Of a stretch of DNA of 64,000 bases, positions 29,723 through 40,058 are shown in pieces. The position numbers were made by a program, and so were the translations under genes. A model generated the notes under the pieces. That model was given only the letters and a program-made list of their open reading frames with translations. It had not been told where the DNA came from and did no database searches. This DNA is from CAWHYG01 sp963833505 (GTDB lineage Bacteria; Eisenbacteria; RBG-16-71-46; CAIMUX01), in the NCBI GenBank assembly GCA_963833505.1, contig CAWHYG010000007.1, forward strand, positions 620,001 through 684,000. The letters are read 5' to 3'. Numbering within the stretch: the stretch's first letter is position 1; each line of letters opens with the position of its first letter.

Positions 29723-32700
29723 GCGTTCTGGCCGCAACACTTCTTGTACTTCTTGCCGCTCCCGCAGGGACAGGGCTCGTTGCGCCCGATCTTCGGCTGT
29801 GATCGGACGACGGTGCGGGAACCGGCCGGCGGCGGCCCGGCGGAGCGCGGGGGCCGGCCGGCCGTCATGGTCGCGGTGGACCCGCCCCCGGCCTCTTCCG
29901 CGGCCGGCGCGGATCCGCCCTGGTAGGCGCTCACGCCCGAGTGTTGCTCCTGGATCCGGGCGGAGGTCTTCGGAGCGACGCCCCCGCCAGCCAGCGCCGG
30001 ACGGTGCATCGGCTGCGCCCCGGCTCCCGGCACCGGCGCCGGCATGACGCGGAAGAGATAGCGGATCGTGTCTTCCTCGACCGAGGACATCAGCTCCTCG
30101 AACATGCGGTACGCTTCGGCCTTGTACTCGAGGAGCGGATCCTTCTGCCCGTAGGCGCGGAGGCCGATGCCGCCCCGAAGCTGGTCGATCTCGTAGAGGT
30201 GGTCGCGCCACTTCTCATCGATCACCATGATCTGGATGCGCCGTTCGACCTCGCGCATCCGTTCGGCCCCGAACAGATCCTCGCGCTGCGCGTAGGCCGC
30301 GAGCGCGGCGTCGACGCAGGCCTGCCGGAGGGCCTCCCAGCCGCCTCCGGCGCCGTAAGCCTTGAGGTCGATCGGCGAGAGGAGGAGTGACTGCATGTCC
30401 TCCTCCAGCTTTTGAGATCCCATTCGTCCCGCTCCGACTTGGGAGGCGCCGCCGCCTCGACCAGGCTCGTCACCTTCGCTTCGATCAGCTCGCGGATCCG
30501 GCCGCTCAGGTCGGTCTCGCCGAGGGCGTCGTCCCGCAGGTTGTAGACCACCTCGCGCTGCTGGTTCATGACGTCGTCGTAATCGAGCAGGTGCTTCCGG
30601 ATCTCGAAGTTGTGCCCTTCGACGCGCTTCTGGGCGCGCTCGATCGCCTTGGTCACGAAGGGATGGGTGATGACCTCCCCTTCCTGCACTCCGAGGCGCT
30701 GCATCATCCCAGCGATCCGATCGCTTCCGAAGAGGCGCATCAGATCGTCTTCCAGCGACAGGAAGAAGATGGAGGAGCCGGGATCCCCCTGGCGCCCGGA
30801 ACGGCCGCGGAGCTGCCGGTCGATGCGCCGGCTTTCGTGGCGTTCGGTGCCCAGGATGTGCAATCCGCCGCGGTATCGATCCTTCGGCGTCCCGGGAGGC
30901 GGCGGCACCCGCTGCTCGGGATCGTCGTTGCCCTCCACCCAGACCGTGCCCGCGCCCAGCTTGATGTCCGTTCCTCGACCGGCCATGTTGGTCGCGATCG
31001 TGACCACGCCCTTCTTGCCGGCCTCGGACACGATCTCGGCCTCCTGCTGGTGATACTTGGCGTTCAGGACGGCGTGGTTGATTCCGCGCCGCTTGAGCAT
31101 GCGCGAAAGGGTCTCGGAGACTTCCACCGACACCGTTCCGACCAGGACCGGACGACCCAGGGCGTGGATCTGCTCGATCTCGTCGAGGATGGCGTTGTAC
31201 TTCTCCTTCCGGGTCTTGAAGACCAGGTCTTCCTGGTCGGTCCGTCGCACCGCCTCGTTCGTCGGGACGACGACCACGTCCAGCTTGTAGATCTCGAAGA
31301 ATTCCCCCGCCTCGGTCTCGGCCGTTCCGGTCATCCCGGCCAGCTTCTTGTACAAGCGGAAGTAGTTCTGGATCGTGATGGTCGCAAGGGTCTGGTTCTC
31401 TTCCCCGACCTTCACCCGTTCCTTGGCTTCCAGGGCCTGGTGCAGGCCGTCGGAGAAGCGTCTTCCGGGCATGAGGCGCCCGGTGAACTCGTCCACGATG
31501 AGGACCTTGCCCTCCTGGACGACGTACTCGACGTCCTTCTCGTAGAGGCAGAAGGCCCGCAGGAGCTGGGTGACGTTGCCCAGCATCTCGCTCTTCTCGG
31601 CGTAGGCCTGGTGAAGCGCGTCCTTCCGCCGGACCTTCTCCTCGACCGGCATGTCCGGGTCGGCGTCGATCCGCCCGATCTCTTCCGACAGGTCGGGAAG
31701 CACGAACATGACCGGATCGTGGGGCGAGAGAACGCCGCGTCCCTCGTCCGACAGCGCCACCGTGTGCCCCTTCTCGTCGATGGAGAAGAGCATGTCGTCG
31801 TCCAGCTCATGCAGGCGCTTGTCCCGCATGTAGTCGTTCTCCACCGAGTGGATGAGCCTCTTCAGCTCCTGCTGCTCGCTGGTGAGCTTGAAGAACCGGT
31901 TGTGCTTGGGGGCGCCCCGCTGCACCTGGAGGAGGCGGACGCCGGCCCGATAGCGGTCGTCGGCGTTTCCGGTGGCCAGGAGCTGCTCGGCTTCGTCGAG
32001 GAACCGGCTCACGATCGCGCTCTGGCGCCGCACGACGGTTTCGACCGGCCCGACCAACCGGTCGAAGTGCTGGTAGGAGTGCGCCACCGGACCGGAGATG
32101 ATGAGCGGAGTCCGGGCTTCGTCGATCAAAACCGAGTCGACCTCGTCCACGATGGCGAAATGGTGCGGGCGCTGCACCCGGTCGTCCCGGTGCACGACCA
32201 TGTTGTCCCGGAGATAGTCGAAGCCGAATTCGTTGTTGGTGCCGTAGGTGACGTCGCACTCATAGGCCCGCTTGCGGGCGGCGTTGTCCATGTCGTGCTG
32301 GATGCAGCCGACGGACAGTCCCAGCCAGCGAAGGATCTCCGCCACCCACTCGCTGTCGCGGCGGGCCAGATAGTCGTTGACCGTGACCAGGTGCGCCCCT
32401 TTTCCCTCGAGCGCGATGAGATAGAGCGGCATGATGGCGACCAGGGTCTTGCCTTCGCCGGTCGCCATCTCGGCGATCTTCCCCTGGTGCAGGACGATCG
32501 CTCCCATGAGCTGGACGTCGAACGGAACCATCTCCCAGCGGGTCTCATGGCCGACTACGGGCCAGGACTTCCCCACGTGGCGCCGGCAGGCCTCCTTGAC
32601 GACCGCATAGGCCCCGGGCAGGAGATCGTCGGTCGTCTCTCCCGCCTTCAAACGGTCGCGAAACTCGGCCGTCCTGGCTTGAAGAGCCTCGTCCGGAAGG

Positions 32701-32831
32701 TCCCGCAGCTTCTCGAACTCGGAGTTGATCTCCTCGACCAAGGGCAGCAGTTTCTTGATGTCCCGCTCGGACTTGGTCCCGAAAAGCCCGGTCGCAATCC
32801 GCGTGGCCGCGCCCTTGAGTGAATCGAGCAT
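29719..32831 (-). CDS. secA: Preprotein translocase ATPase SecA (single frameshift)
   Basis: The motor of general protein export. From the ATG at 32831 (MLDSLKG; GGGAGA upstream) the sequence shows Walker A MATGEGKT, VDEVDSVLIDEARTPLIISG, the helicase 2 region and scaffold. The C-terminal part continues KLEEDMQSLLLSPIDLKAY through the zinc-binding tail EPCPCGSGKKYKKCC. The two parts are in different frames: at ~30410-30413 a run of four T (AAAA on the coding strand) leaves the frame one base short. Adding one A gives ...DLKKLEED... as the family expects, total ~1037 residues. This could be an assembly error, a real mutation, or -1 slippage. Overlaps xerC by 4 bases. Confidence 0.93.
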
Positions 32832-33035
32832 TCCTGGTCTCCCGCGCCGCCCGCCTGGCTTGAGGTCAGGGCGGCGCCCACGGGCCGAAAAACAGCGCCG
32901 GACCTGGGCACACGGACACCCGTCCGCCTCTGGCGGTCCGCGAACAGGCGCCCTCACGTCCGAAACCGAATTCTAGGCGGGTGGTTCCATGGGGGTCAAG
33001 GAAAGGGGGCACCGGCGCCGGCAGCCGGCCGGAGG

Positions 33036-34778
33036 TCACCCCTGAATCAGCAACAACCGCCGTCTCAAATCAGTCCGACCGCTCCTCGCTTCGATCCAGT
33101 AGAGCCCGGCGGGCGCCCGGGCGCCCGAGCCGGTCCGCCCGTCCCATCGGACGACCCGGGAATCGGCGCCGGAGCCGGCCCCGAGATCGCGGATCCGGCG
33201 TCCCAGAAGATCGTAGACCGCGAGGTCAGAGCCGGCGCCGAACCCCAACACGCTGATCATGGCGTTGGCTCGATACGGATTCGGCACCCTCAACTCCGGC
33301 TTGTTTGGAAGTCGGGGCGGAGGCGAGGGCGCCGCGGCCGGCCCGGGCCAGAAGTTGAACCGCGCGTCCTGCGAAGGAATCCCGTCCACACAATAGTTGT
33401 TGGGGTTGACCTCGACCAGGCCCTGCGTGAAAGCGCGGCAATAAAGCGTGTCCGCCCCGAGCGACTTGCGGATCAAGCGGCGGTAGTATCCTCCGTTCGG
33501 AAGCCCCATGTCCAGGTCGAAATCGGGATACCAATGAACGCTGGCCTGGTCCAGCGTATAAGTCATGTAGCCGTCGCCGAGGAGGCTCGTGGCCAGACCC
33601 CAGCGACGCACCCGGGCGCAGGCCGTGTCGGAAGTTCCGGGATACGGCTCGACCTCGAGGATGCTGTGGTTCCAACCCTCGATGGAATCCACGCCGGTGT
33701 GATGCACGAAGGTCTCAGCCCACGAATAGCCCGGCCCCCAGACGTGTTGATGGGTGGGATCGGTCAAACCGTAGAACCAGTCCCTCCAGGTCATCCAGTA
33801 GCGGCTGTCCTGGGTCATCCAGCCTTCCAGCTTGGTTGAGGTGACATCGGTGTTCCAGGCCGGACCCATGTGGGGATTGCCGGCGTTGAAGACCACGAGA
33901 ACGCCCTCATCCTGGAGCTTGGACAACGCCGGATGGAACGTGTCGTTGATCTGGCGATAGAGGATGGACAAGCTGTCCTGATCCCCGCCCATGCTGCAGG
34001 TGGAATAAACCCCCTCCGCGATTCCGTCCTGGTCCGGATCGGCGTATTGGTAGTTCTGCCATCCGTAGGACCCCACGCAATCGACGAACACCTCGATGTG
34101 GAGCCCCTCGTACGCGCTGCTGCCCAGACCCCATGGCTCCCAGACCTGGCCGCTTTCGATGACGTAGGGCATGGCCACCTGCATCAGCCACTGGGCATAG
34201 GTCAGCCCCCGGGAAGTGCCATAGACGCCCAAAGGACAGTACTTCGTCCAGTTTGCCTCCCACCCGATCCACTCCGGAATCCGCTGTCCCCAGATGTCGC
34301 GCATGTACCAGTTATTCTTCTGGGCGTAGAACTCCGAGAGACGGATCAGGCTCCAGGTCGTGTCCGGATACCAGGTGGAGTCGTCTTCCGCCCAGTTCGC
34401 GATGGTCTGCGGCAGCCATTGGAACAGCAGCTCGATGTTCGGGTTGCGTTTCCGGAAGTCAGCCACCTCGATGGGCGGCGCGGCCACGACGGCCAGATCG
34501 TAGCTGGCCAGCGTGTCCCGTTGCCCGTTGTACAGATTCCCGGTGCCGGTCGCGTAGATCGCCAGTTTCGGGCGGTGGCCGGGCACGTGGTTGGCGTGAG
34601 CCGTGCCCGGCAGAATCACGAACCCCAGGGCCAGCGCGATGACCGGCGCGCGCCCGCCCCTTCTATCTTCGACGCTCCGCTTTCTCCCCGGCCGGGACGC
34701 CCCGGCGGGCGGACGCTGCGCTTCGATCTCACGAACGCATACGAAGCAGTCCTTTCCTGGCGCCGTTCCTTGCTCCAT
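33036..34778 (-). CDS. Secreted glycosidase-like protein with FlgD-type sorting domain
   Basis: A ~580-residue protein. A basic N-terminal region of ~50 residues precedes a hydrophobic VIALALGFVILPGTAHA signal segment. The body opens HRPKLAIYATGTGN and SYDLAVVAAPP, with FNAGNPHMGP and WMTWRDWFYGL later. This resembles the hypothetical glycosyl hydrolase family 15 (TIM-barrel) type of secreted proteins, but I cannot point to catalytic acids with confidence. The C-terminal ~90 residues are a FlgD Ig-like domain (RVPNPYRANAMISV, DLAVYDLLGRRIRDL, VVRWDGRTGSGARAPAGLYW). ATG 34778 is preferred for its upstream purine-rich GGGGGGA; other starts remain possible. Confidence 0.65.
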   Translation of the reverse strand: MEQGTAPGKDCFVCVREIEAQRPPAGASRPGRKRSVEDRRGGRAPVIALALGFVILPGTAHANHVPGHRPKLAIYATGTGNLYNGQRDTLASYDLAVVAAPPIEVADFRKRNPNIELLFQWLPQTIANWAEDDSTWYPDTTWSLIRLSEFYAQKNNWYMRDIWGQRIPEWIGWEANWTKYCPLGVYGTSRGLTYAQWLMQVAMPYVIESGQVWEPWGLGSSAYEGLHIEVFVDCVGSYGWQNYQYADPDQDGIAEGVYSTCSMGGDQDSLSILYRQINDTFHPALSKLQDEGVLVVFNAGNPHMGPAWNTDVTSTKLEGWMTQDSRYWMTWRDWFYGLTDPTHQHVWGPGYSWAETFVHHTGVDSIEGWNHSILEVEPYPGTSDTACARVRRWGLATSLLGDGYMTYTLDQASVHWYPDFDLDMGLPNGGYYRRLIRKSLGADTLYCRAFTQGLVEVNPNNYCVDGIPSQDARFNFWPGPAAAPSPPPRLPNKPELRVPNPYRANAMISVLGFGAGSDLAVYDLLGRRIRDLGAGSGADSRVVRWDGRTGSGARAPAGLYWIEARSGRTDLRRRLLLIQG

Positions 34779-35254
34779 CGGTCCCCCCGTCGCGCCGAAC
34801 GCGCGATCGATCCCCACGAAGAGCGAATCGGCTCTCAGCCATTATGGCTGTCTCTAAATCGGAATCTGGCCGACATGGACATGGCCCGTTCCGATGGAAC
34901 GCCATTTGACTTGCCATCCGGCTCCATCGGTCTCAGCGGCGGGCCAGGCCGCAATTCCAGCCGTGCGGGCCCGGCGCAACCCGCTACCTCGTTCTCCCTA
35001 ACCCAGGCCCCTCGAGCCTGGTTGCCGCGGTGTGGTCTCTTCAGGATGTCTGGTCGATTTCACGAGCTGGAACTGGTGGGCGCCGGCTGGCCCCGCGGCC
35101 CCCACCGGCTGGAAACGGCAGAATTGTACAGAGGCAGGCTACGGCAGCCCTCCATCTGCTGCAAGCGCAAAAACGGCTTCGACCCGCCGGTCACCCGTTT
35201 CTTGAAGGATTTCTCCCGGATTGCTTCGCAGGCGCGGAAAGAGTCCTTCCGGGG
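34779..35254. other. Gap between secreted protein and kinase-like gene
   Basis: About 476 bases without a supported gene on either strand. It is slightly less GC-rich than the surroundings and should include the promoter of the secreted glycosidase-like protein. I see no strong hairpin or repeat. Confidence 0.5.
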
Positions 35255-35827
35255 TCAGTGCAGGATCGTCATGGCAAATCCGGCCGCGAGCGGAATGCGC
35301 ACGTTGTCATCCAACGGGATCGGCAGCAGCTCGAAGAGCGTCGCGACGACCGCGCCGGCCACGATCATCAGCGGTGTCAGCACGTGCCCCGGGTAGAACC
35401 ACCCGATGAGAAGGCACGAAACGAGGCAGGCCAGGCTGCCCTCCAGCGTCTTGTCCAGGATGCGGATGCGACCCCACCGGCGGCCGATCAGGGCGGCCAT
35501 GGAATCTCCCACCACCAGGAACGAAAGCGACGCCACCGCCACGTGCTTGGAGAAGGCGTAGATGCAGACCAGCGAGGAGAGCAGCAGGTAGGTGCTGCCG
35601 AGCAGATTGAAGCGCTCGTGCTCCCGCACGATCCGGCCCAGCAGCAGGTAGAAGACGGTCCGGACGTGCGGCTCATACAGGCGAACCACGTCGACCATGA
35701 GCACGGTCGCCGAAAGCAACAGCAGCGCGCGCCGGCTCGCGGCCACGGGAGCCAGATACAGTCCGATCGGGATCGCGAGGCTCGCGACGTGGATGGCCTT
35801 CCGGACCAGTTCGCTTCCGTAGCGCAT
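35255..35827 (-). CDS. Polyprenol/phytol kinase-like CTP-dependent membrane protein
   Basis: A 190-residue membrane protein with about six hydrophobic segments. The opening SELVRKAIHVASLAIP and the central VVGDSMAALIGRRWGR...KTLEGSLA are hallmarks of the dolichol kinase / phytol kinase / DGK1 family (COG0170), related to phosphatidate cytidylyltransferases. These enzymes phosphorylate a lipid alcohol or diacylglycerol using CTP. ATG 35827 begins the homologous region; an upstream reading to 35998 adds non-family residues. Substrate unknown. The lytic transglycosylase gene, same strand, stops 42 bases upstream of this start. Confidence 0.8.
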   Translation of the reverse strand: MRYGSELVRKAIHVASLAIPIGLYLAPVAASRRALLLLSATVLMVDVVRLYEPHVRTVFYLLLGRIVREHERFNLLGSTYLLLSSLVCIYAFSKHVAVASLSFLVVGDSMAALIGRRWGRIRILDKTLEGSLACLVSCLLIGWFYPGHVLTPLMIVAGAVVATLFELLPIPLDDNVRIPLAAGFAMTILH

Positions 35828-35868
35828 CCCGCCGCCTCTAGACCGCTGCCGCCGGCGGGCGCATCCGG

Positions 35869-38279
35869 TCAGGACTCCTGCCGCAGCAGATCGCGATAGA
35901 CCCAGAAGGACTCGAGGACGCTCTCGACGTAATCGCGCGTTTCGTGATAGCCGATCAACTCGATGTACAAGTCCAAATCGTGGCGCGGGTACTGCCACCG
36001 GCGGGCGTTCTGGATTCCGGCGTTATACGCGGCCAGGATCAGCGGCCACTCGCCGTCGACCTCGAGGCGAAGGTCTCCCAGAATGGGCCGCGCCCAGGGA
36101 GAGATTCACCTCCGGAGAACGCAAAGGAGCGGCGGCCAGCCCGTGCCGCGTGGCCGTCAGATCCGCGGTCGCGCTCATGAGCTGAAGCAGGCCGACCGCG
36201 CCCGCCGGGCTCACCGCGGAGCTTTCGAAGAAGGACTCCCTCCGCATCAGCGCCCAGAGCCACTCGGGCGCGATCCGATTGCGCCGGGCCGCCGCGGCCA
36301 CCGCCGGAGCGAACGGAGTCGGATTCCGATCGCGCTCCGCGGGATCGCCCCGCAGGGCCGCCGATCGCGCCGAAAGGTCGGCCAGGCCCAAGAGAGCCAG
36401 CCGCCTGGTCTGCGTTTTTCCCGAGCCCAGCTCCGGGCGGCGGTCCAGCTCCTGGCGAGTCTCCGCGGCCCAGGCTTCCCGGCCGCAGAGCCGGAACAGC
36501 CGAAGTCGATCGGTCAGATGCAGCAGCTCGGGCGAGGGATGAAAGGACGCCGTTCCTCCGGAATCGGTCGCCGCGCTCCCGACCGCGCCGGCGCGAACGC
36601 CCGCGAGAGGCGCGGCGTCGTCCAAGGTCGAAACCGCCTTCCAGTAGGCCGCCGGATCCACCACCGCCCGGGGCTCGCGTCCGAGCGAAAGCGCCAAGGC
36701 GGACTGCGCCCGCCACCGGTAGTACCCCTGGCCGGAAGCCGCCTGGACCAGGGCGGTCCGCGCCGCGCTCGGGCGGCCCTTCCCCAGGGAAGCGCGGTAT
36801 TGCCAGAACCAGGCCGCGCTCCGCACCTCGAGATCCACCGCGGTCTCGGCATGGGCGAGACGGGTCCGGGAGGCGCCCCAATCCTCGAGGGCGACCCGGC
36901 AGATCCCTCGGCGAAGCCAGGCCTCCACCGCTCGGGACGGATCGATCGGAATGAGTTTCGCGTAGATCCCGTCGGCGCGGGCGTAGCGACCGAGCGTCTC
37001 CAGCTCGCGGCGCCCATTCCCAGAACGAGGTGGCGCGGTCGGCCGGCGTTCCTCGAACCGACGCCCGCTGGTACTCACGCTCCATTTCATCCGTCCGGCC
37101 GAGGCCCCGGGCCGCGTGCGCCAGGAGCAGATCCCACTCCCCGCTTTCGACCGGCGCCCAGCGCCCACTGGAGGAGAGCGCCAGCAGTCGCTCCCAGGCC
37201 CGCGTCCGCGCCGCCAGGCGCGCGCCGCGCAGGATCAGAGAATCCCGCGACGCCGCCGTGAGAGCAGAAGTCAGGGATTCCTGGAGGATGAGGAACCGGT
37301 CGAGGTCACCTTTGGCTTCACAGACCGCGAGGAGCGCGCGCTGGCGATCCGCCGTGAGCGATGGATCCGGGGATCCCGCCAAAGGGACCCGATCGGCCAG
37401 GACCCTCGCGGCGACCTTCCCCGCCGGCACTTCGACCACGAGCTTCCAGAGCAGCGAGTCGGCTTCCGCTCCGCGTCCCGTCTCGAGGGCCAGCCGGCGC
37501 CGGGCTTCGAGCACGAACCCCTTGGGCGCCGTGCGGGCCTTGAGCGCTTCGAGCCATCGGTTCGCCTCCGCAGGATCGGGCTTCGCCAGAGCGCCGAGAA
37601 TGCGAACCTCCTCCAGGTTGGTCCGCGCCCAATCCGGAAGCCGGCTCTCCTGCCCGAGAAGCCGCTCCGCGGTCGCGGCCGCCTTCGCCGTGTCGCCGAT
37701 GGCAAGCAGCTCTTCGGTTTCGAGACAGTCGGTGTACGGCCGGTCCGGCTCCGCGACCGGCCCGGCCTCGAGCCAGGCGATCGCGTCCTCGCCGCGCGTC
37801 TGTCCGGACAGGATCAGGGCCTCGGGAAGCGTCAATAACCCATCCTCGTTCCATCGCCGGGCCGTCTCCGGGGTCCAGGATGCGATCAGATCCGCGGCGC
37901 CGGGCGATCCATCGAGAAGAGCGTTCAGGACGACTCCTCTCGCCCAGCTTCCGGGGTCGGAATCGAGCGAAGGCCATTGCTGATCGGGCTGTTGGAGCGC
38001 CCGGCAGACGGAGTCGAGGATGGCCTGGTGGAGCGAATCGACCTGAGCCAGCACCGAGAGGTCGGCGCTCGACTGCGACTCCTCGGTCTGGGCGCGATTC
38101 CATTCGTTCCGCCATCGCGCCCAGACGGGCCCGCCCGGATCGGGATGGGATCCGCGGCAGCTCGAGAGAAGCGGACTCGCCAGGAGCGCCAGGATGAGCG
38201 CAGCCCGGCCCACGGCCGCGCGACCGGCCCGCCAGGGACTCAGGATTCGTTGCGGCTCCGACAGGTCGTCCCGAATCAC
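35869..38279 (-). CDS. Lytic murein transglycosylase, lipoprotein (two frameshifts)
   Basis: The gene starts at 38279 with a signal peptide ending in a lipobox (LLASPLLSSC). A long helical, TPR-like superhelix follows, as in Slt-type enzymes, then the SLT domain: PEWLWALMRRESFFESSAVSPAGAVGLLQLM (catalytic Glu in RRES) and, in a third frame, AAYNAG near the end. It would cleave peptidoglycan glycan strands in the periplasm. Frame changes are needed at ~37010 (around TGGGCGCCGCGAG; one base too many restores WARELETLGRYARA) and at ~36085 (after NLSLGA, to LGDLRLEVDGEWPLILAAYNAG). The final stop is at 35869. Either the gene is decaying or the assembly has indels here. Confidence 0.8.
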
Positions 38280-38295
38280 AGCGTCGCCCGCGAAG

Positions 38296-39972
38296 CTAGC
38301 CGTGGCTGAAGACCCGCGCTCCGTTCAAGGCCATGGCCAGGCCGTGCTCGTCGCAGGCGGTGATCGACTCTTCGTCCCGCACGGAACCTCCTGGTTGGAG
38401 AACCGCGGTGATTCCGGCGCCGGCCGCGAGATCCACGCTGTCGCGGAAGGGGAAGAACGCGTCCGAGAGCATGACCGCGCCCTTCAAATCGAGGTTCTCC
38501 CGCCGGGCCTTGCGGATGGCCGCCTCGGTGGAGTCGATCCGGCTGCACTGGCCTGAACCGACGCCGACCGTCCGCCCGTCGCGAGCGAACAGAACGCCGT
38601 TGGACCGGACGTGCTTCAGGACCTTCCAGCCGAAGAGGAGGTCATCCCGCTCGCGCGCATCCGGAGCCCGCCGGCTCACGACCTGCCATCCGTCCTCGCC
38701 GAGGCCGGGTGCCATCGGCGTCTGGAGCAGGAAGCCGCTGCCCACGAACCGGCCGCGCAGCGCCGACGCCGGCGCGGTCAACGCCGCGCCGGGGCACTGC
38801 AGCAGGACGCGGTTCTTCTTCTTCTCCAGGAGGGTGCGCGCCTCCGGCGCATAGCCCGGAGCCAGGATCACCTCGAGGAAGGTCTCGTTCAGGATCTCAG
38901 CCGTCGCGGCGTCCACTTCCCGATTGAGGATCACGACGCCGCCGTAGGCCGAGAGCGAATCGGCATCCCGGGCCCGGCGGTAGGCTTCGGCCAGGGTCTC
39001 CCCCAGTGCCACGCCGCACGGAATGCCGTGCTTGATGACGACGGCGACCAGCCGGCCGCCGAATTCGGCGCAGACGTCCCGGCCGCAGCCCAGATCCAAG
39101 AGGTTGTTGTACGAGATCTCCTTTCCGTGGATCTGTTCGAGGTTGAACGGAAAGTCCCGGCCGGATCCGTAGAGCCCTCCGAGCTGGGATGGATTCTCCC
39201 CATAGCGCAGGCGGCGCTGCAGCGTGGCATGGACGTCCCAATGTTCCGGCAGCGACGGCTCGGCCGAGCTTTCTGGACGCGGCTGCAACGGCGCGCCCGA
39301 GTCTTCCCGGCGCGGCTGCGACGCCGTGCCCGAGCCTTCCTGGCGCGGCTGCGACGACGAAGCTTCCTGATGCGCACCGGCCGACCCGCCACCCGCAAAC
39401 CACCCGGCGATGGCGCTGTCATAGGCGGCGGTCGTCGCGAACGCCCGCGCCGCCAGCTCGCGGCAGAAGGACTCGTCCAGCGAGCCCTGTCCGGCCCGCA
39501 GCGCCGCTCGCACGCGCTCGTAATCCTCCGGCAAGGTCACCACCGCGACGAAGCGGTGGTTCTTGGCCGCGGCTCGAACCAGCGCCGGCCCGCCGATGTC
39601 GATCAGCTCGATCGCCTCGTCAGGGGCCGCGCCGGTCCCGAGGATCGACTCGAAGGGATACAGATTGACGACGACCAGATCGATCGGAAGGATGCCCGCG
39701 TCCTTCGCGGTGCGGACGTCGTCGGGATCGTCGCGGCGAAAGAGGATGCCGCCGTGAATCCGCGGATGCAGCGTCTTGACGCGGCCGCCGAACAGCGATG
39801 GGCTTCCGGTCACCGCCTCCACCGTGGTCACGCTCAGGCCCTCTTCCTTCAAGAAGGCGGCCGTTCCACCCGACGAGACGATCTCGCCCTGCCACTGCGC
39901 GACCTCCCGGGCCAGCGGGACCAGTCCCTCTTTGTGATAGGCGGAGAACAAGGCCCGTCGCACGCGGATCAT
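38296..39972 (-). CDS. purH: Bifunctional AICAR transformylase / IMP cyclohydrolase
   Basis: A 558-residue enzyme for the last two steps of IMP synthesis. The N-terminal MGS-like cyclohydrolase domain shows IRVRRALFSAYHKEGL, SSGGTAAFL, GGRVKTLHPRIHGGIL and NLYPFE. The transformylase domain shows RYGENPSQ, IKHGIPCGVA, and near the end QCSRIDSTEAA and SDAFFPFRDSVD. ATG 39972 has GAGGGGAGG upstream and matches the family start. Between AGWFAGGG and LPEHWDVHATL there is an extra low-complexity stretch of ~45 residues formed by 11-residue tandem units (see repeat at 39266). First of a purH-purC-purN-comEC neighbourhood transcribed on the minus strand, though purH is downstream of the others. Confidence 0.95.
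   Translation of the reverse strand: MIRVRRALFSAYHKEGLVPLAREVAQWQGEIVSSGGTAAFLKEEGLSVTTVEAVTGSPSLFGGRVKTLHPRIHGGILFRRDDPDDVRTAKDAGILPIDLVVVNLYPFESILGTGAAPDEAIELIDIGGPALVRAAAKNHRFVAVVTLPEDYERVRAALRAGQGSLDESFCRELAARAFATTAAYDSAIAGWFAGGGSAGAHQEASSSQPRQEGSGTASQPRREDSGAPLQPRPESSAEPSLPEHWDVHATLQRRLRYGENPSQLGGLYGSGRDFPFNLEQIHGKEISYNNLLDLGCGRDVCAEFGGRLVAVVIKHGIPCGVALGETLAEAYRRARDADSLSAYGGVVILNREVDAATAEILNETFLEVILAPGYAPEARTLLEKKKNRVLLQCPGAALTAPASALRGRFVGSGFLLQTPMAPGLGEDGWQVVSRRAPDARERDDLLFGWKVLKHVRSNGVLFARDGRTVGVGSGQCSRIDSTEAAIRKARRENLDLKGAVMLSDAFFPFRDSVDLAAGAGITAVLQPGGSVRDEESITACDEHGLAMALNGARVFSHG
39266..39364 (-). repeat. In-frame 33-bp tandem repeat inside purH
   Basis: Three 33-bp units start at 39266, 39299 and 39332 (for example GAGTCTTCCCGGCGCGGCTG), encoding 11-residue Ser/Gln/Pro/Arg-rich units (SQPRRED-like). 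They sit in the linker between the cyclohydrolase and transformylase domains, where other PurH proteins have no such insertion. Confidence 0.88.
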
Positions 39973-40058
39973 CTCGAACCTCCCCTCAATCCCCAGGCCG
40001 CATGATTCATGAACTCCCTGATGCGCCAGCGGATCTGCCCGCCAAGACCGCGGCCGCG

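Noticed and set aside
29719..30211. Extension of xerC upstream to give a 490-residue protein
   Set aside because: The extra region overlaps secA in another frame and has no recombinase homology; the GTG at 29722 overlapping the secA stop is a better start.
30387..32822. Long plus-strand frame opposite secA
   Set aside because: Antisense shadow of an unmistakable SecA sequence, with His/Val/Asp-rich composition typical of such shadows.
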